From positions 1,785,695 through 1,849,694 of the forward strand of contig NC_010718.1 in assembly GCF_000020005.1 (NCBI RefSeq): DNA of 64,000 nucleotides, in the 5' to 3' direction. Under the pieces are notes generated by a model. That model was not told where the DNA came from. It did not search any database and saw nothing but the letters and a program-made list of their open reading frames with translations. The position numbers were made by a program, and so were the translations under genes. Below, piece after piece: positions 1-8,131 of the stretch (position 1 is its first letter; the number at the start of each line of letters is the position of its first letter). The stretch comes from Natranaerobius thermophilus JW/NM-WN-LF (GTDB lineage Bacteria; Bacillota; Natranaerobiia; Natranaerobiales; Natranaerobiaceae).

Positions 1-156
1 GTTTGCATTGGAGATGTTGTTTTCAGTTATCCTTAAAGAACTGTGCACTCCCGCATATCCTTCGTGTTCCGCACTATTCTTCTGCGGTGAGCCTTCTTTG
101 CAGCTTTCGCCTGTCAGAAGTTGGCGGCACTTCATTCCTTTATTGGTAACAGTCAT
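1..156 (-). CDS. ltrA: Group II intron-encoded reverse transcriptase/maturase, N-terminal fragment
   Basis: This 52-codon open end starts at ATG 156, with an AGGAGG Shine-Dalgarno (167-172) ten nucleotides upstream. The residues (MTVTNKGMKCRQLL..., then EHEGYAGVHSS and RITENNI) follow the usual N-terminal leader of class C intron-encoded proteins, before the reverse-transcriptase fingers domain. Such proteins act as maturase for splicing and as reverse transcriptase for retrohoming. The catalytic YADD motif and X domain would lie beyond the window, so whether the protein is intact cannot be judged. Confidence 0.82.
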   Translation of the reverse strand, partial: MTVTNKGMKCRQLLTGESCKEGSPQKNSAEHEGYAGVHSSLRITENNISNAN

Positions 157-560
157 TTACTGATCTCCTCCTAGGTTCATCCCTTCCTTAATGATGTCGA
201 CCTCATCAAGTACTATGGAATCTGCTGACTTCTCATGACAAATCTTATTTCAACCGTGGTTCGAAGTTCATCTTGCCACGTCCATGAGACCTCCCACGGT
301 AAGACGATTAACTTTCATTCCATGTACCCACATCATTTACACTGGTATGTCCGTGTAGTTGATTGGACTTCGTTTTGTATTGCAAACTCATCCCATACCT
401 TATGCCTGATGATGTTCGTGTGCCTTGGGTCGGAATTTTGCCTTAAGCTTCCTTCAGATCCCACCTCACGATGGGCACCCTTGCTCTTGGCTAATGGTTG
501 GTAACTACAAACCCCCATAGTGGACTTACACCACCTAGCTAATCGTCATGCATGGCGCAC
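1..560 (-). mobile_element. Group II intron, class C, 5' part (truncated by window edge)
   Basis: Read on the minus strand, the element begins at 560 with GTGCGCC, the group II 5' splice-site type. Domain I-like sequence with blocks typical of class C introns follows, for example CAAGGGTG, TCTGAAGGAAGC and GGATGAGTTTGCA. An open reading frame then begins that matches intron-encoded reverse transcriptase N-termini. The upstream exon is a rho-independent terminator (564-600), with only 3 nt between the hairpin base and the splice site. Insertion behind terminators is the known habit of class C introns. Domains IV to VI and the 3' end lie left of the window. The assignment rests on remembered consensus, not on folding. 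Confidence 0.88.
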
Positions 561-563
561 AAT

Positions 564-600
564 AAAAATCCCTGGAAGTTTTTAAATCCAGGGATTTTTT
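564..600. terminator. Bidirectional rho-independent terminator, the intron's insertion target
   Basis: A 13-bp inverted repeat (AAAAATCCCTGGA at 564-576, TCCAGGGATTTTT at 587-599) surrounds a 10-nt loop and has T-runs on both strands. On the minus strand it directly precedes the group II intron 5' splice site. Confidence 0.85.
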
Positions 601-665
601 CTTACATTATGAATTTATTTATGGAAAATAATAAAGATGACTAAAATTGATTGGAGGAGTCCATT

Positions 666-1151
666 ATGTACTTACCTTATTTTGCCAGTTTATTAATTTT
701 TGGTATTAGCCTGGTATTACTAATACTAATTGTACCTAAAGAGTTTATTATTAATAAACTAATATTTGGTATTGTATTTGGGATTTTACAAGCTATACTA
801 TTAATTTATTATATGGAAATCAGATTCGGGTTCTGGGATTTTATCAGAGAGGATATTCTGTATTTAGGTGAATTACCCATTTTTTTATCAGCTACCTGGA
901 CTCCTTTAGTTATTATGTTTATTTACTTATTGAAACTGAGTACTCATCTTTTAAGTAGAATTATAGTCCTGATTTTATTTCCCTTGCTATCTACGCTTAG
1001 TCACTATGCCTTCGAATTAAATAATATGTTGACATATCAGAACTGGAGTTATTTGGAAACTTTTCTTTTAAGCTTATTAATCCATATGGCTATTATTGGG
1101 GGGCTATATTTAGTTGGAGAATTACAGGATAAGAAAAAAACTATTTTTTAA
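666..1151 (+). CDS. Small multi-pass membrane protein, possibly CBO0543 family
   Basis: This 161-residue protein is very hydrophobic, with about five predicted membrane segments (roughly residues 5-25, 30-50, 75-95, 98-118 and 130-152) and a basic C-terminal tail (KKK). The in-frame TTG at 651 overlaps the GGAGG Shine-Dalgarno (653-657), so ATG 666 is the real start. An aromatic FWDFIRED motif and a GELPIFLSATWTP stretch recall the CBO0543-type membrane proteins of spore formers, which have no known function. It stands alone on the plus strand between two terminators. Confidence 0.7.
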   Translation: MYLPYFASLLIFGISLVLLILIVPKEFIINKLIFGIVFGILQAILLIYYMEIRFGFWDFIREDILYLGELPIFLSATWTPLVIMFIYLLKLSTHLLSRIIVLILFPLLSTLSHYAFELNNMLTYQNWSYLETFLLSLLIHMAIIGGLYLVGELQDKKKTIF

Positions 1152-1187
1152 AAATCCCTCCTGCAAAAAAGCAGGAGGGATTTTTTT
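1151..1187. terminator. Bidirectional rho-independent terminator between convergent genes
   Basis: A 14-bp perfect stem (AAAATCCCTCCTGC / GCAGGAGGGATTTT) with a 6-nt A loop and T-runs on both strands. It ends the plus-strand membrane protein gene and the minus-strand operon coming from the right. Confidence 0.9.
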
Positions 1188-1199
1188 AGGTTAACTGGC

Positions 1200-1475
1200 C
1201 TATTTTTTAAAACTACTGTATGTTTCCGGTCTAGTGGATTCTTCAGGAGCTTCTTCATCTAAATTATAATAATGTGTTTCCATAAATTCTAAATCGGCAT
1301 CAAGTCCATCTACGTGATTTTCTAGCATAGCTAGATCTGCGTCCATCTCATCAAAAGCATCAGCAAAATCCTCCAAAACAGAAACAATTTCGCTAATTAC
1401 TTTGCCTTCCTGACTGTTACTTACCATATTCATTCCATCCATCATGCCTTTAAGGTAGGAAACTCTGTACTGCAT
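1200..1475 (-). CDS. Small acidic coiled-coil protein, CD1247 N-terminal domain type
   Basis: A 91-residue acidic protein. The start is ATG 1475, because a GAGGAGGT Shine-Dalgarno (1481-1487) lies 5 nt upstream and overlaps the longer reading frame. The N-terminal block YLKGMMDG...EGKVISEIVSVLEDFADA, followed by acidic heptads, fits the CD1247 N-terminal domain family of Clostridia, which has no known biochemical role. Downstream of efp and just before the terminator, it is probably the last gene of the efp transcript. Confidence 0.75.
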   Translation of the reverse strand: MQYRVSYLKGMMDGMNMVSNSQEGKVISEIVSVLEDFADAFDEMDADLAMLENHVDGLDADLEFMETHYYNLDEEAPEESTRPETYSSFKK

Positions 1476-1515
1476 TGTATACCTCCTCAAAAAATATATT
1501 TAGTGTCGCATATTA

Positions 1516-2082
1516 TTATTCCCCTTTTACCCTTTCAATATATTCACTAGTTCTAGTATCAACTTTGATTATATCACCTTCATTAATAAAGAAAGGTACA
1601 TTAACAGTTGCACCAGTTTCTAAAGTTGCTGGTTTACTACCTCCTGAAGCTGTATCTCCTTTTACTCCCGGTTCAGTTTCGCTCACTGCCAGTTCGACGA
1701 ATACCGGCAGTTCAATACTTATTTCTTCTCCATTATGAAACAATACAGTAATTATCATGTTTTCTTTTATAAACTGTGTTTTATCTTCTAACTGATCTTT
1801 GGTTAAAGTATACTGCTCAAAGGACTCTGTATCCATAAAGTTATACATATCTCCTGCCGCGTACAGAAATTGCATTTCGCGTTCTTCTAAATGAGCACGT
1901 TTTACTTTTTCACCAGCGCGAAAAGTTTTTTCAGATACATTTCCTGATTTCATATGCCTTAGTTTCGTACGAACAAATGCTGCACCTTTACCAGGCTTAA
2001 CATGTTGAAATTCCACAATACTGTATACTTCTCCATCAACTTCTATTGTCATGCCATTTTTAAAATCATTACTAGTAATCAT
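1516..2082 (-). CDS. efp: Translation elongation factor P
   Basis: A 188-residue EF-P, the factor that rescues ribosomes stalled at consecutive prolines. The N-terminal KOW-like domain carries the loop PGKGAAF with Lys32 at the site that is post-translationally modified in other bacteria. The two OB-fold domains follow, ending in the conserved block [17 protein letters not shown]. No dedicated modification enzyme is adjacent, although the lysine 2,3-aminomutase homologue at 49-50 kb belongs to the EpmB superfamily. The order pepP-efp downstream of aroQ matches the yqhS-yqhT-efp order of Bacillus subtilis. Confidence 0.98.
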   Translation of the reverse strand: MITSNDFKNGMTIEVDGEVYSIVEFQHVKPGKGAAFVRTKLRHMKSGNVSEKTFRAGEKVKRAHLEEREMQFLYAAGDMYNFMDTESFEQYTLTKDQLEDKTQFIKENMIITVLFHNGEEISIELPVFVELAVSETEPGVKGDTASGGSKPATLETGATVNVPFFINEGDIIKVDTRTSEYIERVKGE

Positions 2083-2128
2083 TACAATACCTCCTTTGTC
2101 AACTTTAGTTCCACGGGTACTACTATAA

Positions 2129-3202
2129 TTAAATCTCGATTAAATCCTTAGTTGATCGTGTTAGAACTTCACAGCCTTGTTCTTGAACGAGAACAATATC
2201 CTCAATTCGAACACCACCCCATTGAGGAATATACACTCCAGGTTCCACTGTAACCGTCATACCGGGAACTAATTCGTCTTCATGGTTAGGCGAAAGTCTG
2301 GGAGATTCATGTACTTTCATCCCCACTCCATGACCTAATCCATGACCAAAATAATTGCCATAATCCTCTTTTTCAATAGTTAATCTGGCAAAGCTATCCG
2401 CTTCTTTACCCGTTAATCCAGCATGGATATTATCTAAAGCATTCATCTGAGCTTGAAATACGAGATCATATATCTTTTTCTGTTCTTCACTAGCTTTTCC
2501 TAAAACTACTGTTCTAGTCATATCAGAGCAATAACCTTGATATTTTGCTCCAAAATCCATTTTAATAAATTCACCATTCTGGATTTTTTTATTTGACGCT
2601 ACTCCATGGGGTAATGATGATCGGTGTCCACTGGCTACAATTATATCAAAAGAAATGTCTTCTGCCCCTTGTTTTTTCATAAAGTATTCAAGTTCAAGAG
2701 CCAAGTCTCGCTCAGTAACTCCTTCTTCAATAAAATTAACAATATGTACAAAAGCTTCATCGGCTATATGAATAGCCTTTGATAAGATTTCCACTTCTTC
2801 TTTGTCCTTTATTTTTCTTAATTCTGACACTAAATCTTTTTCTGGTATTATGTCAGCTTCAAGATTTTCTTGATACCTTTCGTAATCTTCATAAGTGATA
2901 TGATTTTTTTCTAGATAAATTTGATCAATATTAAGTTTTTTTAGTAATTCATTAAGAGTTTTGACCATGGGAAATTCGTGCTTAATTACTTTAAAGTCTT
3001 TTGGAATTTGCTCTTCAGCTTGCTCCACATATCTAAAGTCTGTTAAAAAATAACTTTCATCTTGTGTGACCAGTATAAAGCCACTACTTCCAGTGAAGCC
3101 AGTTAAGTAACGACAATTTTCTTGTTTTGTTACAAACAGGGCTGGGATATCATGCTCTGACATTTTCCCTCGCAACCTATTTAGTCTGTCCATTTTAGAC
3201 AT
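2129..3202 (-). CDS. pepP: Xaa-Pro peptidase, M24 family
   Basis: A 357-residue M24 metallopeptidase of the YqhT type, which cleaves Xaa-Pro bonds in peptides in the cytosol. The creatinase-like N-terminal domain spans about residues 1-130 and the pita-bread catalytic domain 135-357. All five metal ligands are visible: Asp216, Asp227, His291, Glu320 and Glu334. The start is ATG 3202, preceded by AGGAGGG; the longer frame (to 3232) overlaps the end of aroQ. It is clustered with aroQ and efp as in Bacillus. Exact substrate preference cannot be read from the sequence. Confidence 0.93.
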   Translation of the reverse strand: MSKMDRLNRLRGKMSEHDIPALFVTKQENCRYLTGFTGSSGFILVTQDESYFLTDFRYVEQAEEQIPKDFKVIKHEFPMVKTLNELLKKLNIDQIYLEKNHITYEDYERYQENLEADIIPEKDLVSELRKIKDKEEVEILSKAIHIADEAFVHIVNFIEEGVTERDLALELEYFMKKQGAEDISFDIIVASGHRSSLPHGVASNKKIQNGEFIKMDFGAKYQGYCSDMTRTVVLGKASEEQKKIYDLVFQAQMNALDNIHAGLTGKEADSFARLTIEKEDYGNYFGHGLGHGVGMKVHESPRLSPNHEDELVPGMTVTVEPGVYIPQWGGVRIEDIVLVQEQGCEVLTRSTKDLIEI

Positions 3203-3203
3203 A

Positions 3204-3638
3204 CTAACCCTCCTTAGTTTTGATAAAAGCATTTAAAGCCAATAAATATCCGGCAAAACCCATACCAGAGATTTGACCTTTAGCAACAGGTGCAATTACT
3301 GAATGACTTCTAAAACTCTCGCGATTAAAAATGTTAGAAATATGTACTTCGATAACTGGCTTAGAAATAGCTGCTATAGCATCTCTTATAGCTATACTAT
3401 AATGGGTGTAAGCCCCTGGATTAATTATAACCCCTTGGGCGTAATTATTAGCCTCTTGTAATTTGGTTATAATATCTCCTTCGCTATTGAATTGAAAAAT
3501 TTCTACTTCTATACCTAGCGATTCACTTTCTTTAATGATTGAGCTATTTAATTCTTCTAATGTTTGGGTGCCATAGTGTTCAGATTCTCGATTACCTAGC
3601 ATATTAATATTAGGGCCGTGGATGACATAGATTTTCAA
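3204..3638 (-). CDS. aroQ: 3-dehydroquinate dehydratase, type II
   Basis: A 144-residue type II dehydroquinase, the normal length. It converts 3-dehydroquinate to 3-dehydroshikimate in the shikimate pathway. The signatures are the N-terminal HGPNINMLG, catalytic Tyr22 in EHYG, the INPGAYTHYS loop, EVHISN and an arginine in ESFRS. aroK (4.6 kb) and aroE (13 kb) on the same strand supply further steps of the pathway. It ends 1 nt before the start of pepP, so the two are probably co-transcribed. Confidence 0.97.
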   Translation of the reverse strand: MKIYVIHGPNINMLGNRESEHYGTQTLEELNSSIIKESESLGIEVEIFQFNSEGDIITKLQEANNYAQGVIINPGAYTHYSIAIRDAIAAISKPVIEVHISNIFNRESFRSHSVIAPVAKGQISGMGFAGYLLALNAFIKTKEG

Positions 3639-3703
3639 ACAGTCAGCCTCCTTTTATGATCACTAGTTATTCGCTTCTCAAATGACCTAATTTTAATAAT
3701 TTA

Positions 3704-4612
3704 TTAATCCTGAAATAATTGAGTTGATAGATAGCGTTCCCCAGTATCTGGTAAAACAGTTACTATTTTGGATCCAGGGTACCGACTGGCAATTTCTTGG
3801 GCAGCGAAATAAGCCGCTCCAGCTGAAATACCAGTCAATATACCATGTTGTTTAGATAATAATTTTGCACTATCAATGGCATCTTGATCACTAACTGGTA
3901 TAATTTCGTCTATTATATTAAAATCCAAGACTTTAGGAATAAAACCAGCACCAATTCCCTGGATTTTGTGGGGAGCAGGATCTTTTCCTGTAAGCACTTG
4001 TGATTTTTGTGGCTCTATTGCAATATTTTTGATTTTGGGAAATTTTGCTTTTAAAGCCTGTCCCACACCGGTAATAGTACCTCCTGTACCAACTCCAGCC
4101 ACAAAAAAATCTGGCTCAATATCTCCAAGGTTTGCAATTATTTCACGGCCAGTTGTATGATAATGAATTTTAGGGTTTTCTGGATTATCAAATTGTTGAG
4201 GCATAAAACTTTTAAGATACTCTTCCTGTAGTTCTTGAGCTTTTTTAACTGCTCCACCCATGCCTTCATTGCCAGGGGTTAAAACTAGTTCAGCTCCTAA
4301 TCCTGCCAGTAACCCTCTTCTCTCTAAACTCATAGAATCAGGCATAACAAGTTGTAATCTATATCCCTTTGAAGCAGCCACTATTGCTAGACCAATACCT
4401 GTGTTTCCACTAGTTGGTTCTATAATAGTTGTTTCCGAATCAATCTTACCTTTTTCCTCACCAGCTTGTACCATACTTAAAGAAATCCTATCTTTTACAC
4501 TTCCCCCTGGATTAAAGTATTCTAACTTAGCATAAATTTGGGCTCCATCGTTACCGGCAAGTGCAACCATGGGAGTATCCCCAATTGAGTTAATGATATT
4601 ATTAGCAACCAT
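3704..4612 (-). CDS. cysK: Cysteine synthase A (O-acetylserine sulfhydrylase)
   Basis: A 302-residue fold-type II pyridoxal-phosphate enzyme that makes cysteine from O-acetylserine and sulfide. Lys40 in GGSVKDR is the PLP-binding lysine; PTSGNTG binds the substrate carboxylate and GVGTGGTITG binds the PLP phosphate. The length is normal for CysK. The start overlaps the end of aroK by 11 nt, so the pair is probably translationally coupled. Cystathionine beta-synthase-like activity is possible but less likely for a protein of this size. Confidence 0.95.
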   Translation of the reverse strand: MVANNIINSIGDTPMVALAGNDGAQIYAKLEYFNPGGSVKDRISLSMVQAGEEKGKIDSETTIIEPTSGNTGIGLAIVAASKGYRLQLVMPDSMSLERRGLLAGLGAELVLTPGNEGMGGAVKKAQELQEEYLKSFMPQQFDNPENPKIHYHTTGREIIANLGDIEPDFFVAGVGTGGTITGVGQALKAKFPKIKNIAIEPQKSQVLTGKDPAPHKIQGIGAGFIPKVLDFNIIDEIIPVSDQDAIDSAKLLSKQHGILTGISAGAAYFAAQEIASRYPGSKIVTVLPDTGERYLSTQLFQD

Positions 4613-5171
4613 TTAAATCACTCCTATACATATAGCCATTAGAGTATAATTTACTGTAAATTTGATTAGCAACTTCTTGAGGAGTTAACTTATCAGTCCA
4701 TATTAAATGGTCTCCCTTCTCATAGTATTCCAATCTGTTAATTAATAATTGTTTTATTTTTAAAAATTTATCATTTGTATTGAGTAAAGGTCTAGTCTCA
4801 TCATACTTTAATCTATCATATATAGTTTTTGGACTAGCTAACAACGAAAAAGTTACTGAATTCTTATCCATTACATACCAGTTATGTTCTCTAATTACAA
4901 TCCCTCCACCTGTAGTAATTATACATGGAGATTTCTCATTTACCAGTTTTGTTAGAATATCTGTTTCCTGGTCTCTAAAATAATTTTCTCCATAATGTTT
5001 GAAAATATCGTTGATATTCATACCTGTACGACTGACAATTATTTTATCAGTATCATAACAAGGTACGTTCATCATATTTGACAGTATTTGACCACTATGT
5101 GTTTTTCCTGTTCCCATAAAACCCAATAATACTACATGTATTTTTAATTGATTTAAATTTAATCTGGCCAT
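4602..5171 (-). CDS. aroK: Shikimate kinase
   Basis: A 189-residue P-loop kinase that phosphorylates shikimate with ATP. The Walker A motif GFMGTGKT is at residues 17-24. The shikimate-binding elements are DTDK, the FRDQE block and TTGGG, and RPLL marks the lid region. It overlaps cysK at its 3' end and follows the comFB-like gene at its 5' end. It forms part of a minus-strand run from the pilus operon through to efp, and complements aroQ and aroE in the window. Confidence 0.94.
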   Translation of the reverse strand: MARLNLNQLKIHVVLLGFMGTGKTHSGQILSNMMNVPCYDTDKIIVSRTGMNINDIFKHYGENYFRDQETDILTKLVNEKSPCIITTGGGIVIREHNWYVMDKNSVTFSLLASPKTIYDRLKYDETRPLLNTNDKFLKIKQLLINRLEYYEKGDHLIWTDKLTPQEVANQIYSKLYSNGYMYRSDLNGC

Positions 5172-5193
5172 TACTTACCCCTCACAAAAAATT

Positions 5194-5466
5194 TTAATGT
5201 CTAGGCTGAGTTTTAACTTGATCAATCGCTTTAATTATAGCAGTAGTCACATCTGTAGAAAATTGTACAAACAAGGAATCAATCTTTGAAAAGACTTCAC
5301 CTTTTTCCGTTACTACATATCTCGGTGGTAAATCATTTAAAGCCAAAGCCATAATATCTAGTTTACATTGTTGGCAATCACAAACTTCTTTCCTGTCTGT
5401 TAGAATTTCTTCTAATTTCTTTTCAACTACTTTTTCCATATAATTTTGTAACTTTAAATCACTCAT
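5194..5466 (-). CDS. comFB: ComFB-like late competence protein
   Basis: A 90-residue protein with the cysteine cluster CDCQQC, followed by the family block LALNDLPPRYV and a short helical tail; this is the ComFB domain pattern. ComFB is encoded in the Bacillus comF operon, and in cyanobacteria ComFB-type proteins bind cyclic dinucleotides and affect pili. Here it lies directly downstream of a type IV pilus operon, which supports a link to pilus or DNA-uptake control. That link is inferred from position. The start has a GGAGGAG Shine-Dalgarno. Confidence 0.85.
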   Translation of the reverse strand: MSDLKLQNYMEKVVEKKLEEILTDRKEVCDCQQCKLDIMALALNDLPPRYVVTEKGEVFSKIDSLFVQFSTDVTTAIIKAIDQVKTQPRH

Positions 5467-5504
5467 AAATTCTCCTCCAATAATTAAAGTTTGTAGCTAT
5501 CCAA

Positions 5505-5975
5505 TCATTTAGTTTTCCTCACTCTACCAGAGACGGCTGCTACTACAATATAACGACTATCTCCGCGAGAATTGCTAATACCTATTTTGGCCCCTCCCCA
5601 ACGAGGAGTTCCATTAGCTGTAAAGATTATCATTGAATTAAAAGGATCGAATCCCCCAGTGTTAACTGTACAAAATTCTAAACCTGCGGGTAAAGTTTTA
5701 ATACTTGTCCCTTCTCCTGGCAACATCACTACATAATTGTTTTGAACCCCAATAAAAGGAAAACTTATCCTGGATAACTCTTCGGTTTTAATAGCCTGCA
5801 TCTTAGCCTGACGAATTTCATTGTAAAGCTTATTCTGGGCTGCCTCAAGTATAAAATAGTCAATTAACTGGTACAAACCAGTTACCGCTAAAGTTCCTAA
5901 GATTCCTAAAATTAGTACCACACATAATATTTCTAGCAGTGTAAAACCTTTTTGGCCTACTATATTACTGTACAT
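5505..5975 (-). CDS. Type IV pilin-like protein (GspH/FimT type pseudopilin)
   Basis: A 156-residue prepilin with a short positive leader ending in Gly10, then mature FTLLE with Glu at mature position 5 and a ~20-residue hydrophobic helix. The C-terminal region (NSMIIFTANGTPRWGGA...SGRVRK) has the beta-rich GspH/FimT pattern. It is probably a minor pilin that primes pilus assembly. It overlaps the end of pilO by 11 nt, so it belongs to the pilus operon. A prepilin peptidase needed to process it is not in this window. Confidence 0.88.
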   Translation of the reverse strand: MYSNIVGQKGFTLLEILCVVLILGILGTLAVTGLYQLIDYFILEAAQNKLYNEIRQAKMQAIKTEELSRISFPFIGVQNNYVVMLPGEGTSIKTLPAGLEFCTVNTGGFDPFNSMIIFTANGTPRWGGAKIGISNSRGDSRYIVVAAVSGRVRKTK

Positions 5976-6618
5976 TATCTTGTACCCTTTTTATATCTTC
6001 AACATCCTTTAGTGTCCTTCCTTCACTAATTGAGATATTATCATAGAAAATTTCAAGTTCCATTTCAACTGATACGTATTTATTGTCGTCACTACCGGTA
6101 TTCACACTTTCTTTAATATGTAATCCTCGTAAACTGAACAATCTATCCAAATTAGATAAATCATCGATCACCTGTTTGATATCATAATAATGACCTTCGA
6201 TTTTATGTAATAAAATCAAACTTTTTATCTCTGGTAAGTTATTAGAGCCGGAGAAAATGTTAACCGAGTTTACAGAAACATTGTTAAGCTCCATTAATGA
6301 ATAAAGATTAGAATAACTATATTCCAACTCCTTATTCCCTGGGACTAATGCTTGTAAATGTTTTATTTCATCTAAAAAGTTAACTTGTTGTTGTTTCAAA
6401 CTATCTTCAAAATTGATAGAACTCATCTGTTTTTTACTATGCTCTTTAGTTTCGGTCAAATGTAAATTTAATTCCTGGTTTTTTTCTGTTAACGGCATAT
6501 ACAATAAATTCCAGAAAAACAAAAATATCAACAGTAACAGTACTATAAATATCAATATCTGCTCTCTGATGCTTAATTGGAATAATTTTTTTGTTACCAA
6601 ATCAAAGTAATAGTTCAC
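5965..6618 (-). CDS. pilO: Type IV pilus inner-membrane assembly protein PilO-like
   Basis: A 217-residue bitopic protein with a short cytoplasmic N-terminus, a membrane segment at about residues 20-40 and a coiled coil at about 45-100. A small ferredoxin-like domain follows, containing the typical YYDIKQVIDDLSNLDRL stretch. PilO pairs with PilN to link cytoplasmic PilM to the pilus machine. The start is GTG at 6618, overlapping the pilN stop codon (GTGA). Family assignment rests on architecture and gene order; primary-sequence conservation in PilO is weak. Confidence 0.87.
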   Translation of the reverse strand: MNYYFDLVTKKLFQLSIREQILIFIVLLLLIFLFFWNLLYMPLTEKNQELNLHLTETKEHSKKQMSSINFEDSLKQQQVNFLDEIKHLQALVPGNKELEYSYSNLYSLMELNNVSVNSVNIFSGSNNLPEIKSLILLHKIEGHYYDIKQVIDDLSNLDRLFSLRGLHIKESVNTGSDDNKYVSVEMELEIFYDNISISEGRTLKDVEDIKRVQDNVQ

Positions 6619-7157
6619 TGACTTTCATCTCCTTTTCTATCTTCGTTCAGTATACCCTGTAGAATAAAATGATAACTACCGTATCTGTAGTCCAAATTCT
6701 TTAATTCAACTTTTATATCTCTTTCTAGAGAATTGAGCTCTTCTTTAAATAATAATGTATGATATACAGATGAACTGTGTCCCACTATTTTGATTGTTGG
6801 CAAATCTTTAGCATTAAAATCTATTAAACTAACTTCTTTAGGTAAAATTTCTTCAATTTCTTTGAAAATACTGGGCCAATCAATTTGCTGTGATAATAAT
6901 AAATCTATGTGATCTTTCTTTTTCAAGTAGAGATTTTTTATATCCTCAATTTGATGTTTTTCGGTAATATCACCCTTCTCCTGAGAAAACATAGTTAGTT
7001 GTTGATCCAAAGTTCTATTCTTTAAATATAAGTTTGTCACAATTAGTATCAGGATGAAAACGTATACAATTATAACAATTAACCCTAATTTCCTTTTCTT
7101 AATGACTAATTCATTATCTATTAATTCTTGTGGTCTTAAATCTATTTTAATATTCAG
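6615..7157 (-). CDS. pilN: Type IV pilus assembly protein PilN-like, probable CTG start
   Basis: Read from CTG 7157 this gives a 180-residue protein beginning (M)NIKIDLRPQEL, the conserved PilN N-terminus that binds PilM. A membrane segment (LIVIIVYVFILILIV) and a coiled-coil/periplasmic domain follow. No ATG, GTG or TTG occurs in frame upstream of GTG 7040. Starting at 7040 would remove the PilM-binding motif and nearly all of the membrane helix. A GGAGG Shine-Dalgarno (7167-7171) lies 9 nt before the CTG, which directly follows the pilM stop codon. An ATT two codons on is a less well spaced alternative. Confidence 0.8.
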   Translation of the reverse strand: MNIKIDLRPQELIDNELVIKKRKLGLIVIIVYVFILILIVTNLYLKNRTLDQQLTMFSQEKGDITEKHQIEDIKNLYLKKKDHIDLLLSQQIDWPSIFKEIEEILPKEVSLIDFNAKDLPTIKIVGHSSSVYHTLLFKEELNSLERDIKVELKNLDYRYGSYHFILQGILNEDRKGDESQ

Positions 7158-8129
7158 TTATAACCACCTCCGCAAAGCAAGCCCTGTTGCTACACAATAA
7201 GAAACTTTATCTTGTAAGACAGAAGAATTTAAATTGACCACGTCAATTTTTTGAAAAGGATTGATTAATTGGTGTTTCAAAACCAAGTTATTGTTAATCA
7301 CTTCAGTGTTGATTACATGCTTTTCAATAAATTGATGGCAGTCTCCAGTTAAAAACAAAGTTCTCGGATTACCAGACGAAAGCCCTTCAAAATTGATATA
7401 ATTTAAAGAACTTTCGATTTCCAGTATTATTTTTTCCCAGGTAAGTTGATTTTGTATATCGAAATTTATTAGATTTACATTTCTACATAAAATATATTTA
7501 TTTTCTTCTAAAAAAATTAGTGACACGTAGTTAGTATTAATATTGACAATAATGTTTATTTGTTGAGATTCTGTGGTTAGATCATTACTATATGTATAAT
7601 TTACCATCCTTAGGATTGAAAAAACATCAACTTCTAATGCTGAGATGATTAGTCCAGCATCCTTAAATACACGACAATAATCATTTATTTGTTCCTTCTG
7701 GGCTGCTACTATTAAAACTTTTGTATTAGTTTCACTTCTATTTAAGATAAACCAGTCTACAACCACATTATCCCATGGAAGAATTAATTGGGTTTCTATC
7801 CGTAGTTTAATAGCCGAATCTATATCTTTTTTTGACATATTTGGCAATTGAATGGTTTTAATTATTATATCTTTAGATTTTATGGCAAAATAAATCTGTT
7901 TTTTTGTTAAACTATTAGCTACAAAATATTCTCTTAATCTATCTATCCTACTTTGCAAAAAATCGACGGTATCCTGGTTCCCTTGATCTTGAATATTAAT
8001 GTCTTCTATCTTTTTACATATAATTTTGTTACCCCTTTTACCTAATTGGACTATTTTTAGACCGTGACTATCAAAATTTACTCCAATAGCGTTTTGATCA
8101 AATAAACCAAAAGCCTTTGAATATGTCAT
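7158..8129 (-). CDS. pilM: Type IV pilus assembly protein PilM-like
   Basis: A 323-residue actin-like ATPase fold protein. It has FGLFDQNAIGVNFDSHGLKIVQL at the N-terminus, LRIETQLILPWDNVVVDW in the middle, and a degenerate phosphate-binding region (NPRTLFLTGD). PilM is cytoplasmic and binds the N-terminal tail of PilN; the PilN encoded next carries such a tail. The ATP-binding residues look weaker than in proteobacterial PilM, which I can judge only by eye. The gene sits inside the pilus operon, 2 nt from its upstream neighbour. Confidence 0.88.
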   Translation of the reverse strand: MTYSKAFGLFDQNAIGVNFDSHGLKIVQLGKRGNKIICKKIEDINIQDQGNQDTVDFLQSRIDRLREYFVANSLTKKQIYFAIKSKDIIIKTIQLPNMSKKDIDSAIKLRIETQLILPWDNVVVDWFILNRSETNTKVLIVAAQKEQINDYCRVFKDAGLIISALEVDVFSILRMVNYTYSNDLTTESQQINIIVNINTNYVSLIFLEENKYILCRNVNLINFDIQNQLTWEKIILEIESSLNYINFEGLSSGNPRTLFLTGDCHQFIEKHVINTEVINNNLVLKHQLINPFQKIDVVNLNSSVLQDKVSYCVATGLALRRWL

Positions 8130-8131
8130 AT

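Noticed and set aside
235-518. Open frames of 89 (plus) and 61 (minus) codons at the left end
   Set aside because: Both lie within the group II intron ribozyme domains, have no Shine-Dalgarno, and the DNA matches intron RNA blocks rather than protein coding.
6615-7040. PilN starting at GTG 7040
   Set aside because: It would lack the NIKIDLRP PilM-binding motif and nearly all of the membrane helix, which are encoded in frame just upstream with a Shine-Dalgarno before CTG.
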